64,000 bases of DNA, taken from Mycobacterium hubeiense (GTDB taxonomy: Bacteria > Actinomycetota > Actinomycetes > Mycobacteriales > Mycobacteriaceae). Under the pieces are notes generated by a model. That model had not been told where the DNA came from. It saw only the letters and a program-made list of their open reading frames with translations, and ran no database searches. The stretch spans positions 625 to 64,624 of the forward strand of contig NZ_PIZU01000021.1 in NCBI RefSeq assembly GCF_002838065.1, read 5' to 3'. The translations under genes were made by a program, and so were the position numbers. This document shows positions 38,573 through 47,151 of this stretch, piece after piece (position 1 is the first letter of the stretch; each line of letters starts with the position of its first letter).

Positions 38573-40104
38573 CCGCGACGGCCCCCGCAACCGCAACCTC
38601 GACGTCGAGCGTTTCGCCCGGCCGGCCGACGACCACCCGAGTGACCATCCTGACGGGTCGGCGCATGACGGATCTGGTGCTGCCTGCGGCGGCACCGATC
38701 GAGTCCTACATCGACGAGACGGTGTCGTTCCTGGCTGAACTGCTCGAGGACACTCCGGCCGATGTGTTGGCGGGTTTCGACTTTTCGGCTCAAGGGACCT
38801 GGGCGTTCGCCCGTCCGGGCTCGCCGCCGTTGAAGCTCACCGAATCACTCGACGACGCCGGCGTGGTCGACGGGACCTTGCTGACGTTGGTGTCGGTGAG
38901 CCGCACCGAACGGTATCGGCCGCTGGTCGAGGACGTGATCGACGCGATCGCGGTGCTCGACGAATCGCCGGAGTTCGACCGCACGGCGCTGAATCGTTTT
39001 ATCGGCGTGGCCATTCCGGTGGCGGCGTTGGCCATCACGGTGATGTCGCTGGTGGGCTGGAGCCGCAGCGGGCACGGCTGGTGGTGGCCGGTGGCGCTGG
39101 GCGTGTTGGGGATGGGTCTGCTCGTCGGCAGCGTGTTGGCGCAGAACCGGTACCGCAATCTCGACATGGCCGAAAGCCTGCTGGCCGCATCGGTGCCGGT
39201 GCTGGCGGGAGCGGCGGCGCTGGCCGTGCCGCTACCGCGCGGAGTTGATTCGCTGGGTGCACCCCAGGCCGCGGGTGCTGCGGCCGTGGTGCTGCTGCTG
39301 ACGCTGGCGACCCGGGGCGGACCGCGTAAACGGGCGTCGTTGGCGTCGTTCGTGGCGGTGGCGTCGATCGCAGCGACGGGCGCGGCCATCGCCTATGGCT
39401 ACGGATGGCAGTACTGGGTGCCGGCGGGCGCGATCGCGTTCGGTCTGATCATCGTCACCAACGCGGCCAAGTTGACGGTCGCCGTGGCACGCATTGCGCT
39501 GCCGCCGATTCCGGCTCCGGGGGAGTCGGTGGCCAACGAGGAGCTGCTCGACCCCGTCGAGCATCCCGACGCCACTGACGAGGAATCGCCGACGTGGAAG
39601 GCGATCATCGAGTCGGTGCCGGATTCGGCCGCGAGGCTGACGGAGCGCAGCCGTCTCGCCAAGCAGCTGCTGATCGGCTTCCTCACCGCGGGTGCGTTGG
39701 TGTTGGCGATCGGCGCCATCGGCGTTGTGGTGCAAGGGCATTTCTTCATCCACAGCCTGATCGTGGCCGGATTGGTGACGACGATCTGTGGCTTCCGCTC
39801 GCGGCTGTACGCCGAACGCTGGTGTGCGTGGGCACTTTTGGCAGCGGTCGTGATCATCCCGACCGGCGTGATGGTCAAGCTGTGCATGTGGTATCCGGAT
39901 ACCGCGTGGCTGGTGCTGAGCATCTACACGGCGTTGGCCATCGTGACCTTGATCATTGTGGGAGCGACGGACAGCGTGCGGCGGGTGTCGCCGGTGACCA
40001 AGAGGATCCTCGAGCTGCTGGACGGTGCGGCGATTGCGGCGGTCATCCCGCTGCTGCTGTGGATCGCGAGCGTGTACGACCTGTTGCGGAATCTGCGGTT
40101 CTGA
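38569..40104 (+). CDS. eccD1: ESX-1 membrane channel protein EccD1
   Basis: 511 aa (M. tuberculosis 511). The N-terminal ubiquitin-like cytosolic domain (about 20-110: TRVTILTGRRMTDLVLPA, PADVLAGFDFSAQG.WAFARPG) is followed by eleven predicted membrane helices and a conserved YDLLRNLRF terminus. EccD forms a dimeric membrane barrel in the ESX core complex. The start is TTG, overlapping the espI stop as TTGA. The variable gene segment follows after 20 nt. Confidence 0.97.
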   Translation: MTATAPATATSTSSVSPGRPTTTRVTILTGRRMTDLVLPAAAPIESYIDETVSFLAELLEDTPADVLAGFDFSAQGTWAFARPGSPPLKLTESLDDAGVVDGTLLTLVSVSRTERYRPLVEDVIDAIAVLDESPEFDRTALNRFIGVAIPVAALAITVMSLVGWSRSGHGWWWPVALGVLGMGLLVGSVLAQNRYRNLDMAESLLAASVPVLAGAAALAVPLPRGVDSLGAPQAAGAAAVVLLLTLATRGGPRKRASLASFVAVASIAATGAAIAYGYGWQYWVPAGAIAFGLIIVTNAAKLTVAVARIALPPIPAPGESVANEELLDPVEHPDATDEESPTWKAIIESVPDSAARLTERSRLAKQLLIGFLTAGALVLAIGAIGVVVQGHFFIHSLIVAGLVTTICGFRSRLYAERWCAWALLAAVVIIPTGVMVKLCMWYPDTAWLVLSIYTALAIVTLIIVGATDSVRRVSPVTKRILELLDGAAIAAVIPLLLWIASVYDLLRNLRF

Positions 40105-40124
40105 TCTCTTGAGGGGGCGAGGTA

Positions 40125-40427
40125 GTGAGCGAACAGCTGAAGGTCGACCCGTCGGTGCTGCAGACGGTTGGCGCCTCGTTCGGTGAGGCCGGGGCGGGGA
40201 TCGCAGGAATAGGTGCGGATGCGCCGCTCGGGGACGCCGCAGGTGCGGTGCCGCAATTGGCGACGGCGAGCGCGTGCCAGCTGGCGGCGTCGGCGGTGGC
40301 GTCGGAGACTACGGCGATCGCCGACGGTGCGCGCACGTACGGCGGAAACCTGAACTCGGCTGCGGGCCAGTATCAGGGCAAGGACGAGACCGCGGCCGAT
40401 GCGATCAAGCACACCGTCCCGCGGTAG
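40125..40427 (+). CDS. Small ESX-1-associated helical protein (EspC / EspJ N-terminus-like)
   Basis: 100 aa with a GTG start and GAGG upstream. The N-terminus SEQLKVDPSVLQTVGASF resembles EspJ and DUF2580/EspC-like proteins. Two helices are separated by an Ala/Gly-rich turn. The C-terminal Tyr83-Gln-Gly-Lys-Asp87 is a YxxxD type VII secretion signal. Size and signal fit an EsxB/EspC-like secreted subunit whose partner may be the protein at 40677. I do not recognise an exact M. tuberculosis counterpart. Confidence 0.65.
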   Translation: MSEQLKVDPSVLQTVGASFGEAGAGIAGIGADAPLGDAAGAVPQLATASACQLAASAVASETTAIADGARTYGGNLNSAAGQYQGKDETAADAIKHTVPR

Positions 40428-40521
40428 TTGCTCGGCAACCGCGATCACCCAAACTTCGTGCAGTGACCAATGTTGCTGTTCCGGTAACATTTCGCTGGTG
40501 ACGCCTGAGGGAGGCTGCCCA

Positions 40522-40674
40522 GTGTCTAAGGATGTGCGCGATTCCTCGGCAACTGAGCCGACGATGCGTGCGTCCGCGCGTTTGCTGGCATCGCGCCAAG
40601 TAATGCTGCGCGCAGCTCAGGCGAATCTTGCTGCGCCTCCGCGTGTTCCTGTGAGCGCTGACAAAGGACTGTAA
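40522..40674 (+). CDS. Hypothetical 50-aa protein in the ESX-1 variable segment
   Basis: A short frame starting at GTG 40522 with GGGAGG spaced 7 nt upstream, ending 2 nt before the next ATG. The product (SKDVRDSSATEP, then RASARLLASRQVMLRAAQANLA) is Arg/Ala-rich and could form one amphipathic helix. Good ribosome binding and tight spacing support translation. The family is unknown. Upstream, TAACAT at 40485-40490 fits a mycobacterial -10 element. Confidence 0.45.
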   Translation: MSKDVRDSSATEPTMRASARLLASRQVMLRAAQANLAAPPRVPVSADKGL

Positions 40675-40676
40675 GG

Positions 40677-41435
40677 ATGGGTAATCCGGAACTCAGGGTC
40701 GTAGAGCAAGCACTCAATTGGGAGCCCGCCCAAGTGACGGTGCCCTCGGTGCCGGCAGTCGCCCCGGGCGGCGATCCGATGAGCGTGATGATCGCCGCGT
40801 TCATGCCCACGGTCCCGGTGGACGTCGTCGACAAGGTCGCGAAGACGCGGGCGCGGGAAGAAACGTTCAAAGCCAACCTGGAGGCTGCGCGCAGCGCGTA
40901 CCAGAACACCGACGGCTCAGAACAACAGAATCTCCAAGCCGCCAGCGCCGCCACCGACGCGGCCGCCGCACCCAGTGCCGCGGGTTCGCCTGCGGGCGCG
41001 GGATCTCCGGCGGGGCAGATGGGTCAGCTCGGCCAGATGATGGGCATGCCGATGCAGATGGCGGCGCAGGCCGCACAGATTCCGATGCAGATGATGGGCA
41101 TGGCAGCAGCGGTTCCTCAGGGCATCATGCAGGGCGTCCAGAGTGCTATGCAGCAAGTCGGCCAGATGTCACAGATGGCCGGCGGCAGCGGTGAAAAGGA
41201 CGGTGCAGACGCGGATCTCGCGGATAAGGCGGCAGAGGCGGCGGAGCGTACCGAGGAATCCTCCAAGACGCCCGAGGAACGCAAGACCGAACCTGCCGAC
41301 GAAGCGCGGTCGGATGAAGGCGCGTCAGGGGGCGGCTCCGGCAGTGAGCGGGCACCTGCAGAACCTCAGCAAGACAAGGCAGTCGCGCCGCCAGCGCAGA
41401 CGCGTCCGGCTGATTCTCCGGAGATTGCGCTGTGA
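40677..41435 (+). CDS. ESX-1 secretion-associated protein, EspJ-like
   Basis: 252 aa. The N-terminal helical part (about 1-90) ends in Tyr75-Gln-Asn-Thr-Asp79, a YxxxD signal in the same setting as EspJ (VYAKTD). A Met/Gln-rich amphipathic repeat region (about 105-175: GQLGQMMGMPMQMAAQAAQIPMQMM) recalls the PPE68 tail. A charged, disordered C-terminus follows (KAAEAAERTEESSKTPEER). The position right after eccD1 matches espJ (Rv3878). Probably a secreted substrate. Confidence 0.6.
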   Translation: MGNPELRVVEQALNWEPAQVTVPSVPAVAPGGDPMSVMIAAFMPTVPVDVVDKVAKTRAREETFKANLEAARSAYQNTDGSEQQNLQAASAATDAAAAPSAAGSPAGAGSPAGQMGQLGQMMGMPMQMAAQAAQIPMQMMGMAAAVPQGIMQGVQSAMQQVGQMSQMAGGSGEKDGADADLADKAAEAAERTEESSKTPEERKTEPADEARSDEGASGGGSGSERAPAEPQQDKAVAPPAQTRPADSPEIAL

Positions 41436-41493
41436 CACAAGGCTATTGGAGAGGTGTTGATACACGCATGACTGTGGGCATGGAGATGGTCCG

Positions 41494-42615
41494 ATGACGC
41501 AGCCGCCACCGCCGCCGGGTGGTCCGCAGTATCCGCCGCCAGGCGCACCGGGCCCGTATCCGGGGCAAGGGCCGCAGTGGCCGCAGCAGCCGTGGGGTGC
41601 GCCACCGCCACCACCGCAGAAGCGCGGTAACGGATGGAAGTGGGCATTGGGCGGCGTGGCATTGCTGGCGGTCATCGGCGTGACCGCGGCAGTGACGCTC
41701 TCGGTGGCTGGCGATGACGATGGCAATGGTTCGACGACCACGCCAACGGCATCGGGAAATACATCAGAGATCGCGAGCGCCGACGACAAGGGCCCAGTCA
41801 CAGTTATTACCGAGGATCCATCGTGCGCCCCGGCGCGACCGATCCTCGAGACCCGCGCGGCGACGCAGCGGAACGGTTGGATTCAACGCGACCCTTCAAT
41901 CCCCGCAACTGCCTGGACGCCCGAAGTGCGTGCACAATACGAAGCGGTGCAGCAGTCGATGCGCGGTTCCGCTGACCAACTGGTGCCGATAGCGAAGCTG
42001 ACACCGCACCGCGTGATGCGCGAACTCTACGAACAGCTCATCGCCTATTCGCGCGCCTATGCGGACAGCATCCCCTCCTACACCGCACCCGATGACAACC
42101 TCGCGCTCGCCTCGGTCGCCGCAGCCAGCGCGGTGACCTACGTGTGCTCCGCTATCACGTACGGGTCCGCACCTGCGCGTGGGCCATTAGTGCCGGCGCT
42201 GCCTGCCCCGTCGAGCGTCTCGCCCTTAGGTGATCCTTCGCACCCGAAGCAATTCCTCACGGAACCAAACTCCGTGTGTAGTGATTGGGATACGGCATGG
42301 ACACAATTTCAGAAGGACACCGCGGCTTGGCGTGAAACTCCGGCGGACATACCCGGTTCTGAATGGACTCCAGCGCAACGAGCGACCAACGACGAAGTTG
42401 TACCCGTGATGCGCAGATTCGCCAGCGAGCTGCAGACCCTTGGCGGACGTAGCGACAATCCCACGCTCCGGGACTTCGCTGACCTATCAGCTCAGTATCA
42501 CCGCGCGTACGCCCAAGCGCTGCCTACATACACACCAGCGGATAACTATTTAGCGACGGCTGCGCTGAACTCGGCCGGCGTCGTACAGGCGGCGTGCCTG
42601 GCAGCTAAGGAGTAG
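41494..42615 (+). CDS. Pro-rich single-pass membrane protein with duplicated Cys-bounded ectodomain
   Basis: 373 aa. Residues 1-44 are Pro/Gly/Gln-rich and cytosolic, and one transmembrane helix spans about 49-72. The ectodomain is an internal tandem duplication: Cys111-Cys218 and Cys262-Cys368 have nearly equal spacing. Both halves share IP...WTP..RA, an MR..A..L helix, Y.RAYA...P.YT..D..LA and a final Cys. Each repeat probably forms a disulfide-closed helical bundle. Not recognised outside mycobacterial ESX-1 loci; the role is unknown. Confidence 0.65.
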   Translation: MTQPPPPPGGPQYPPPGAPGPYPGQGPQWPQQPWGAPPPPPQKRGNGWKWALGGVALLAVIGVTAAVTLSVAGDDDGNGSTTTPTASGNTSEIASADDKGPVTVITEDPSCAPARPILETRAATQRNGWIQRDPSIPATAWTPEVRAQYEAVQQSMRGSADQLVPIAKLTPHRVMRELYEQLIAYSRAYADSIPSYTAPDDNLALASVAAASAVTYVCSAITYGSAPARGPLVPALPAPSSVSPLGDPSHPKQFLTEPNSVCSDWDTAWTQFQKDTAAWRETPADIPGSEWTPAQRATNDEVVPVMRRFASELQTLGGRSDNPTLRDFADLSAQYHRAYAQALPTYTPADNYLATAALNSAGVVQAACLAAKE

Positions 42616-42665
42616 GCGCCGTGACACATTCAATCGCAGCGAAAGCACTTCGGCGGGGATGTTAG

Positions 42666-44933
42666 ATGGCGATTCAGCCAGACAACAGTGAGTACGGTGG
42701 CCAGACGGTCACAGGTGCCGGCTGGCCGAACGTAAATGAAGACGACATATCCGCCGCTGCCAAGTCATTTGAGGATTTGGCGTCCAACCTTCGCGACGAA
42801 GTTATCCCGGCCGCGCGTAACCAGATGATGAATCTGTCGGACGCGTGGGAGGGCTCTGGGTCCGAGGCAGCGCGGGATGAGGCTAGCGCGATCATCAGCC
42901 AGCATGAGGCGAACGCAACTGCAGCCCAGATGACCGCAGGTCAGCTGCGAAAAATGGAAGCCTCGGTCGTTAAGGCGAAGAACTTGGCGAATTTCGTGGC
43001 CGCTGTCGTTCAGGCGTTGTGCGAAAAGATTAGGAATGAAGCAGTCCCGGATGGCGCGGAGGACACACGCAGCGCCCGAATAGCGCAAGCGATCACCGAG
43101 GGATTCAAGGAAAACGTTGAAAACGTTGCGGCTAGCACAACAGAGTTGGCTAGCAATCTCCGTGTACCAATCGGCACACCCGGGGCAGATGGAAAAGTGC
43201 CGGCTACTCCGCCGCCAGAAGTTCCCGGTGACAAGGGGCCAGGTGGCCTAGCTCCGGGCGAAACAGCCGCGCCCCCACCACCACCGCCGCCAGCGGGTGA
43301 GCCACTCTTCTTCAAGGGGTCAGGCGGCCTAGCCCCGGGCGAGCCCGTCGCGCCCCCACCACCGCCGCCTGCCACGGAGCCCGCTTCCTCCAAGGGACCA
43401 GGTGGTCTCGCTCCAGGTGAGCCAGCCCCGCCGCCGGCACCCAAGCCGTCCGTTGTTGAAGCGCCCGAACCCGCGGCTCCACCTCCTGCGATGCCCGCTC
43501 CGGGCGCCCCCGCTTCCCCTGCGGCTTCTACCGGAGGCAGTAGCGGCGGGGTGAGCGGAATCTCGGGTTCGCCTGGTGGCCTTGGGTCTTCGTCCTCGTC
43601 GTCCTCGAGCGCGGGTTCGTCGTCTTCCTCCGCGGGCTCGTCGTCGAGCCCGACCGCCGGATCATCGAGCAGTGCGGCTTCCGCTGCCGACGCCGCGAAA
43701 GCCGGTGCCGCGCCTGCTGGCCCCATGTCGCCGCTTGAAGCCGCCGCCAAGGCAGCGAGCGGTGCTCAAATGCCGGCACCACCGCCTCAACCCCTTCAGC
43801 CCGCCGCCTCCGCAACACCTGCCCAGCCTCCGGCCGCGCCAGCCCCTCCCGCGGCCACCACTACTGCCGGCACAACCGGCGGCGCAGCCGGGCCTGTCGG
43901 CGCCGGCGCGGGCCCGGCGCCCGCTGCTCCCATGCCTGGTTCGGGTGCCTCGACCGGCACACCGATGCCGCTCGGCCCCCCGCCCACCCCACCTCCCGCC
44001 GCCCCCGTGCCAGCCACGCCCCCTGCGGGACCGGTCGGTCCCGGTGTCGCCCCGCCAGCCGCCGCTTCTGGCGCTGGCGCGGTCGGTCCTCCGGCACCCG
44101 TACCCGTGTCGGCGCGTCGTGCGGAACGCGACGCGATCGCAGCCGCAGCCACGGCCGGCGCACTCCGGCGCAAGACAGATGGCTTCGACCCGTTGCGCCT
44201 GGCGCGTCAGATCGCGGCGGCACTCAATGCGCCCCAATCGATTCCGCATATGGCGTGGGGCTTCCTGTGGGCCACCGGCGTCACCGTCGACGGAACCATT
44301 CTCGTGGCCAACACCTACGGCCTCGGCTACATCCCCGAAGGGGTGAATCTGCCGGAGCAGGCCAGGATGGTGAGTGCCGACGACTCGATTGCCCCGTCCG
44401 AGCGAGCGAAATGGGTGGCGTATCCGTACTTGGCATTGCAAGGATGGGCCCAGCACAAGAACACCCGCTTGCAGGCGGTCATTGGGACTGAAGAGCAGTT
44501 GAAAGGGTTGGACCCCGGCGCTCGAAAGGTCTATCTCGACGAGGCCGACATCCCGGCCAACGGCACGATGCAGGGGCGCAGTCGGCTCGAAGTCATCGCC
44601 CCCGGGCCAGCCGCTCAGTTGACCTCGACGGCCGACGCCTCGTTGATAGAACTGCTACCGACACGGCCCGTCGATGACAACCCGCCCGAAGACAGGTCAG
44701 AGCAACTGTGGTTCGACATGCTCAAACCGCTGATGCGGTCAGGCACCGGCCGTGAGACCGCGCACCTGGAGGCGTTCGTCACCTATGCGAGCCACAAAGA
44801 AGAGTTGCTTCTGCACCAGGCCCATACAGCGACCGACGCCACCACCCAGCGAGTTGCGATCGCCGATTGGGCCTACTGGCAGCACCTCAGCGTCCTCAAC
44901 TCAGACGCACTGACTGTTCCCGCGTCCTCGTAA
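42666..44933 (+). CDS. espK: ESX-1 secretion-associated protein EspK
   Basis: 755 aa (M. tuberculosis 729). The N-terminal helical domain (about 1-170) has a WEGSGSEA WxG turn. A Pro/Ala/Gly/Ser-rich linker (about 175-480) contains three GPGGLAPGE-type units and a poly-Ser tract. The conserved C-terminal domain (about 485-755) has DPLRLARQIAAALNA, WGF.WATGVT.DG.I.VANTYGL.YIP.G, RSRLEV, and HQAHTATDA..QRVAIADW.YW. EspK chaperones EspB to the machinery. It is on the plus strand here, whereas M. tuberculosis espK is on the espB strand. Confidence 0.88.
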   Translation: MAIQPDNSEYGGQTVTGAGWPNVNEDDISAAAKSFEDLASNLRDEVIPAARNQMMNLSDAWEGSGSEAARDEASAIISQHEANATAAQMTAGQLRKMEASVVKAKNLANFVAAVVQALCEKIRNEAVPDGAEDTRSARIAQAITEGFKENVENVAASTTELASNLRVPIGTPGADGKVPATPPPEVPGDKGPGGLAPGETAAPPPPPPPAGEPLFFKGSGGLAPGEPVAPPPPPPATEPASSKGPGGLAPGEPAPPPAPKPSVVEAPEPAAPPPAMPAPGAPASPAASTGGSSGGVSGISGSPGGLGSSSSSSSSAGSSSSSAGSSSSPTAGSSSSAASAADAAKAGAAPAGPMSPLEAAAKAASGAQMPAPPPQPLQPAASATPAQPPAAPAPPAATTTAGTTGGAAGPVGAGAGPAPAAPMPGSGASTGTPMPLGPPPTPPPAAPVPATPPAGPVGPGVAPPAAASGAGAVGPPAPVPVSARRAERDAIAAAATAGALRRKTDGFDPLRLARQIAAALNAPQSIPHMAWGFLWATGVTVDGTILVANTYGLGYIPEGVNLPEQARMVSADDSIAPSERAKWVAYPYLALQGWAQHKNTRLQAVIGTEEQLKGLDPGARKVYLDEADIPANGTMQGRSRLEVIAPGPAAQLTSTADASLIELLPTRPVDDNPPEDRSEQLWFDMLKPLMRSGTGRETAHLEAFVTYASHKEELLLHQAHTATDATTQRVAIADWAYWQHLSVLNSDALTVPASS

Positions 44934-45335
44934 CCCAGCGGCACCCCGAGATCAGCCCCAACTGGCTCAAACCATTGCGCACAGTCGGCGCGGATCGGCC
45001 CGATATCGGCACTGCCGACTGGCGCACGAATCCGTGTGTCCAGTTGAAAACCGTTCATCTTAAGCAGGTTTCGTGCGACGAACGGTAGAGTCGTGCGGAA
45101 TTTCGCGACACTCGCCTCACTGTGTCGGAGGACCAACGATCTGCACCGCGAATGGCCCCAGACGACGTCTTCACGGTGCGGACGTACGCCACCAGCGCAG
45201 ACTACGGCCCGAAAATAGTGCGCAGATCAGCAGGTCACAGCCTGCGGCTCGCACGGCCCGCCGGACTGCACGTGCAGCGAAGGTGTGAGCGCGACGCCAC
45301 TAGCCGAAGGCGCTGTTACGAGATCGTTCCCTAAG
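44934..45335. other. Convergent intergenic region between espK and the lipoprotein operon
   Basis: A 402-base gap at the meeting point of the two ESX-1 operons. An 8-bp inverted repeat, CAGTCGGC (44982-44989) and GCCGACTG (45014-45021), with GC-rich inner sequence may act as a bidirectional terminator. An open frame at 45122-45334 (70 codons, plus strand) has no recognised similarity and weak start support, so it is not called. Confidence 0.4.
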
Positions 45336-46181
45336 TCATCTGGCGACCGCTGGCCAGCCCGGGTATGCGGGCTTCGTTGGGAAATCGGAACGCGGATGCT
45401 GTCCCGCGATCAGGAACTTGCGCCGCTCTGGAGGATCGGGCGCCTTGTCGACGCATGCGGCAAGATCAGCCTCGTACGACGGCCACTTCTCGCTGCGTTC
45501 GCCTTCGAAGAATGAGAATGAGTTCAGCGCGCCAGTGATCCTCCAGTCACCGAAGACATCGCCGGATGGTGCGGGCGCTGGCCCCTTCTGCGGAGGTAGA
45601 GCGTGCGGCGTATTGTCCTCAGGTGCCGTCATTTTCACAAAGTTGGCATTGATCCCGGCGTTGACATCACGAAGTTTCCCCCATTGGCCGGTAACAGCGA
45701 ACCTGCCGTCGCCCTGCTCTTGGGCCGTCGTGTAGTCGTACCTGCATACCACAGCGGTGACATTTCGGCCTGAGGCCGTGAGGGACAGTATGTGGGTGTA
45801 AAGCGTGCCGACAAGTGGTTGCTTTAGGGGAATTTCGGTATTCGGCCAGCGACCCCATTCGCTGGGATCATCACTTTGCGGATCGTCCGGCAGCACCGCG
45901 CGAGTAAATCCGGGATAGGCAAAGTCAATATCTCCCATCGACTGCGCTAACTCGACGGATTCCCAGTAGGCGCGAACCGGCACTGCGGGTCCACCGAACA
46001 GGTCAATGCCGGGCTCCGCGCTCCACACCATTCGCAGATTGCTGAGCAAGCCACCCCAACGCTCGACGGGTTGCGGCGGGGGAGGGGGAGCAGGTTCCGG
46101 CGCATTTGGTGTGCAACCAGCGGTGATCAGTAGTGCGCCTGTAGCGGCGAGCAGGCGCGTCATGCGCAGCGGTATAACCAT
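45336..46181 (-). CDS. ESX-1-linked putative lipoprotein
   Basis: 281 aa. A signal peptide with the lipobox ITAGC (Cys23) is followed by a Pro-rich spacer (about 26-40) and a soluble domain. Motifs include GGPAVPVRAYWESVELAQSMGDIDFAYPGFTRAV, GTLYTHILSLTASGRNVTAVVCRYDY, and a C-terminal FEGERSEKWPSYEADLAACVDKAPDPPERR. Three further cysteines are not all needed for anchoring. I recognise no characterised family. A start at 46163 (Met7) is possible. It begins 3 nt after the EspA/EspE-like frame stops and is the last gene of the minus-strand operon. Confidence 0.7.
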   Translation of the reverse strand: MVIPLRMTRLLAATGALLITAGCTPNAPEPAPPPPPQPVERWGGLLSNLRMVWSAEPGIDLFGGPAVPVRAYWESVELAQSMGDIDFAYPGFTRAVLPDDPQSDDPSEWGRWPNTEIPLKQPLVGTLYTHILSLTASGRNVTAVVCRYDYTTAQEQGDGRFAVTGQWGKLRDVNAGINANFVKMTAPEDNTPHALPPQKGPAPAPSGDVFGDWRITGALNSFSFFEGERSEKWPSYEADLAACVDKAPDPPERRKFLIAGQHPRSDFPTKPAYPGWPAVAR

Positions 46182-46184
46182 CGG

Positions 46185-47151
46185 TTAAGGGTCCGGTTTC
46201 TTGACGAGGTCTTCGTAGTGCTGTGCGACGTGACCGACCGGGTTGACGTCCTCCCCGACGGTATAAGTAACCGCATTGTTCAGCTTGGATTCCCAGGTGC
46301 TCTGAGGCACCGAAATGCCGTTGAATTGCTTGATTTCCTCAGGGGTCCCGATTCTCATACCCTTCGTCGGGTCCTCCGGATTCACAGGAACCAGGTATTC
46401 TTCGGGCACCCCAGTGATCGGGACTCCGGCGGCAATCAATGGGTTGAGCGTCACTTGTGCGGCTTCGCCGTAGCCCATATTGGACACGATCGGCGCCGCC
46501 GCGGCCGGGTCCGGTGGCTTGCCGATGAACGTTTCTTGCATCGACGGCGCCAGAAGATCGATACCCTTGCTTGCCAGGTCACCGCCCCCGGGGATGAAGC
46601 CAATACCGGTGGTAGCTGCTTTAACGCCGAATTCGTATGCAGACTTCTGTCTCTCATACGCCTGTACGGCTTGGTCGTGGCCGTTGAGATCCGTGGCGTA
46701 TGCGGCGTTGACCGTCCCGCATTCGACCAATCCCTTCAACGTCGCTGCGTCAAGCAGCCTGTCGTTGTACTGCTCGATATTGGGAACGCCGTTCTTGACC
46801 GCGTCCGCGTACTCGCTTTGGGCGGCCAACGCCGCTGCAGTTGCCTTGCCGTTGAACCAATCTGAGGCCTCTTGGTCGGTGCTGATCACCGAGAAGATGC
46901 CCTTGGCGATGTTCATGTCTTTGTCGCCGAGATCCGGCGCGTCAAAGGGATCCGTCTGATCGGCCGTAGACAGGTCAGCGATGTCCGGTATGTAATCCCC
47001 CAAGCCGTGAGCATAGGCCTTCACGAGTTCCGGGTTTACCTCGCCGAGAGTCTTTTCGCCCGGCAGGTTCAGGAGTTGATCCTCGTGTGTACCGATATAA
47101 GTCGCGTACTTCTCGGCAGTTTCTGCGGCGATGACGCTCTCAGGCCCCCCC
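46185..47151 (-). pseudogene. C-terminal portion of the frameshifted EspA/EspE-like protein
   Basis: About 320 codons continuing the gene that stops at 47140. The meaningful protein begins GGPESVIAAETAEKYATYIGTHEDQLLNL at the G8 tract, and the ATG at 47324 that opens the same frame reads out-of-frame nonsense first. Content: VNPELVKAYAHGLGDYIPDIADLS, DMNIAKGIFSVISTDQEASDWFNGKATA, GFIPGGGDLASKGIDLLAPS and a C-terminal VGHVAQHYEDLVKKPDP. This matches the C-terminal region of mycobacterial TPR-repeat-region/EspA-like effectors. It has no start of its own; see 47140-48441. Confidence 0.65.

Noticed and set aside
45122..45334. Possible 70-aa gene (MSEDQRSAPRMAPDDVFTVR...) in the espK-lipoprotein gap
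   Set aside because: No clear ribosome-binding site, mixed third-position composition and no recognisable similarity. It is mentioned only in the intergenic entry.
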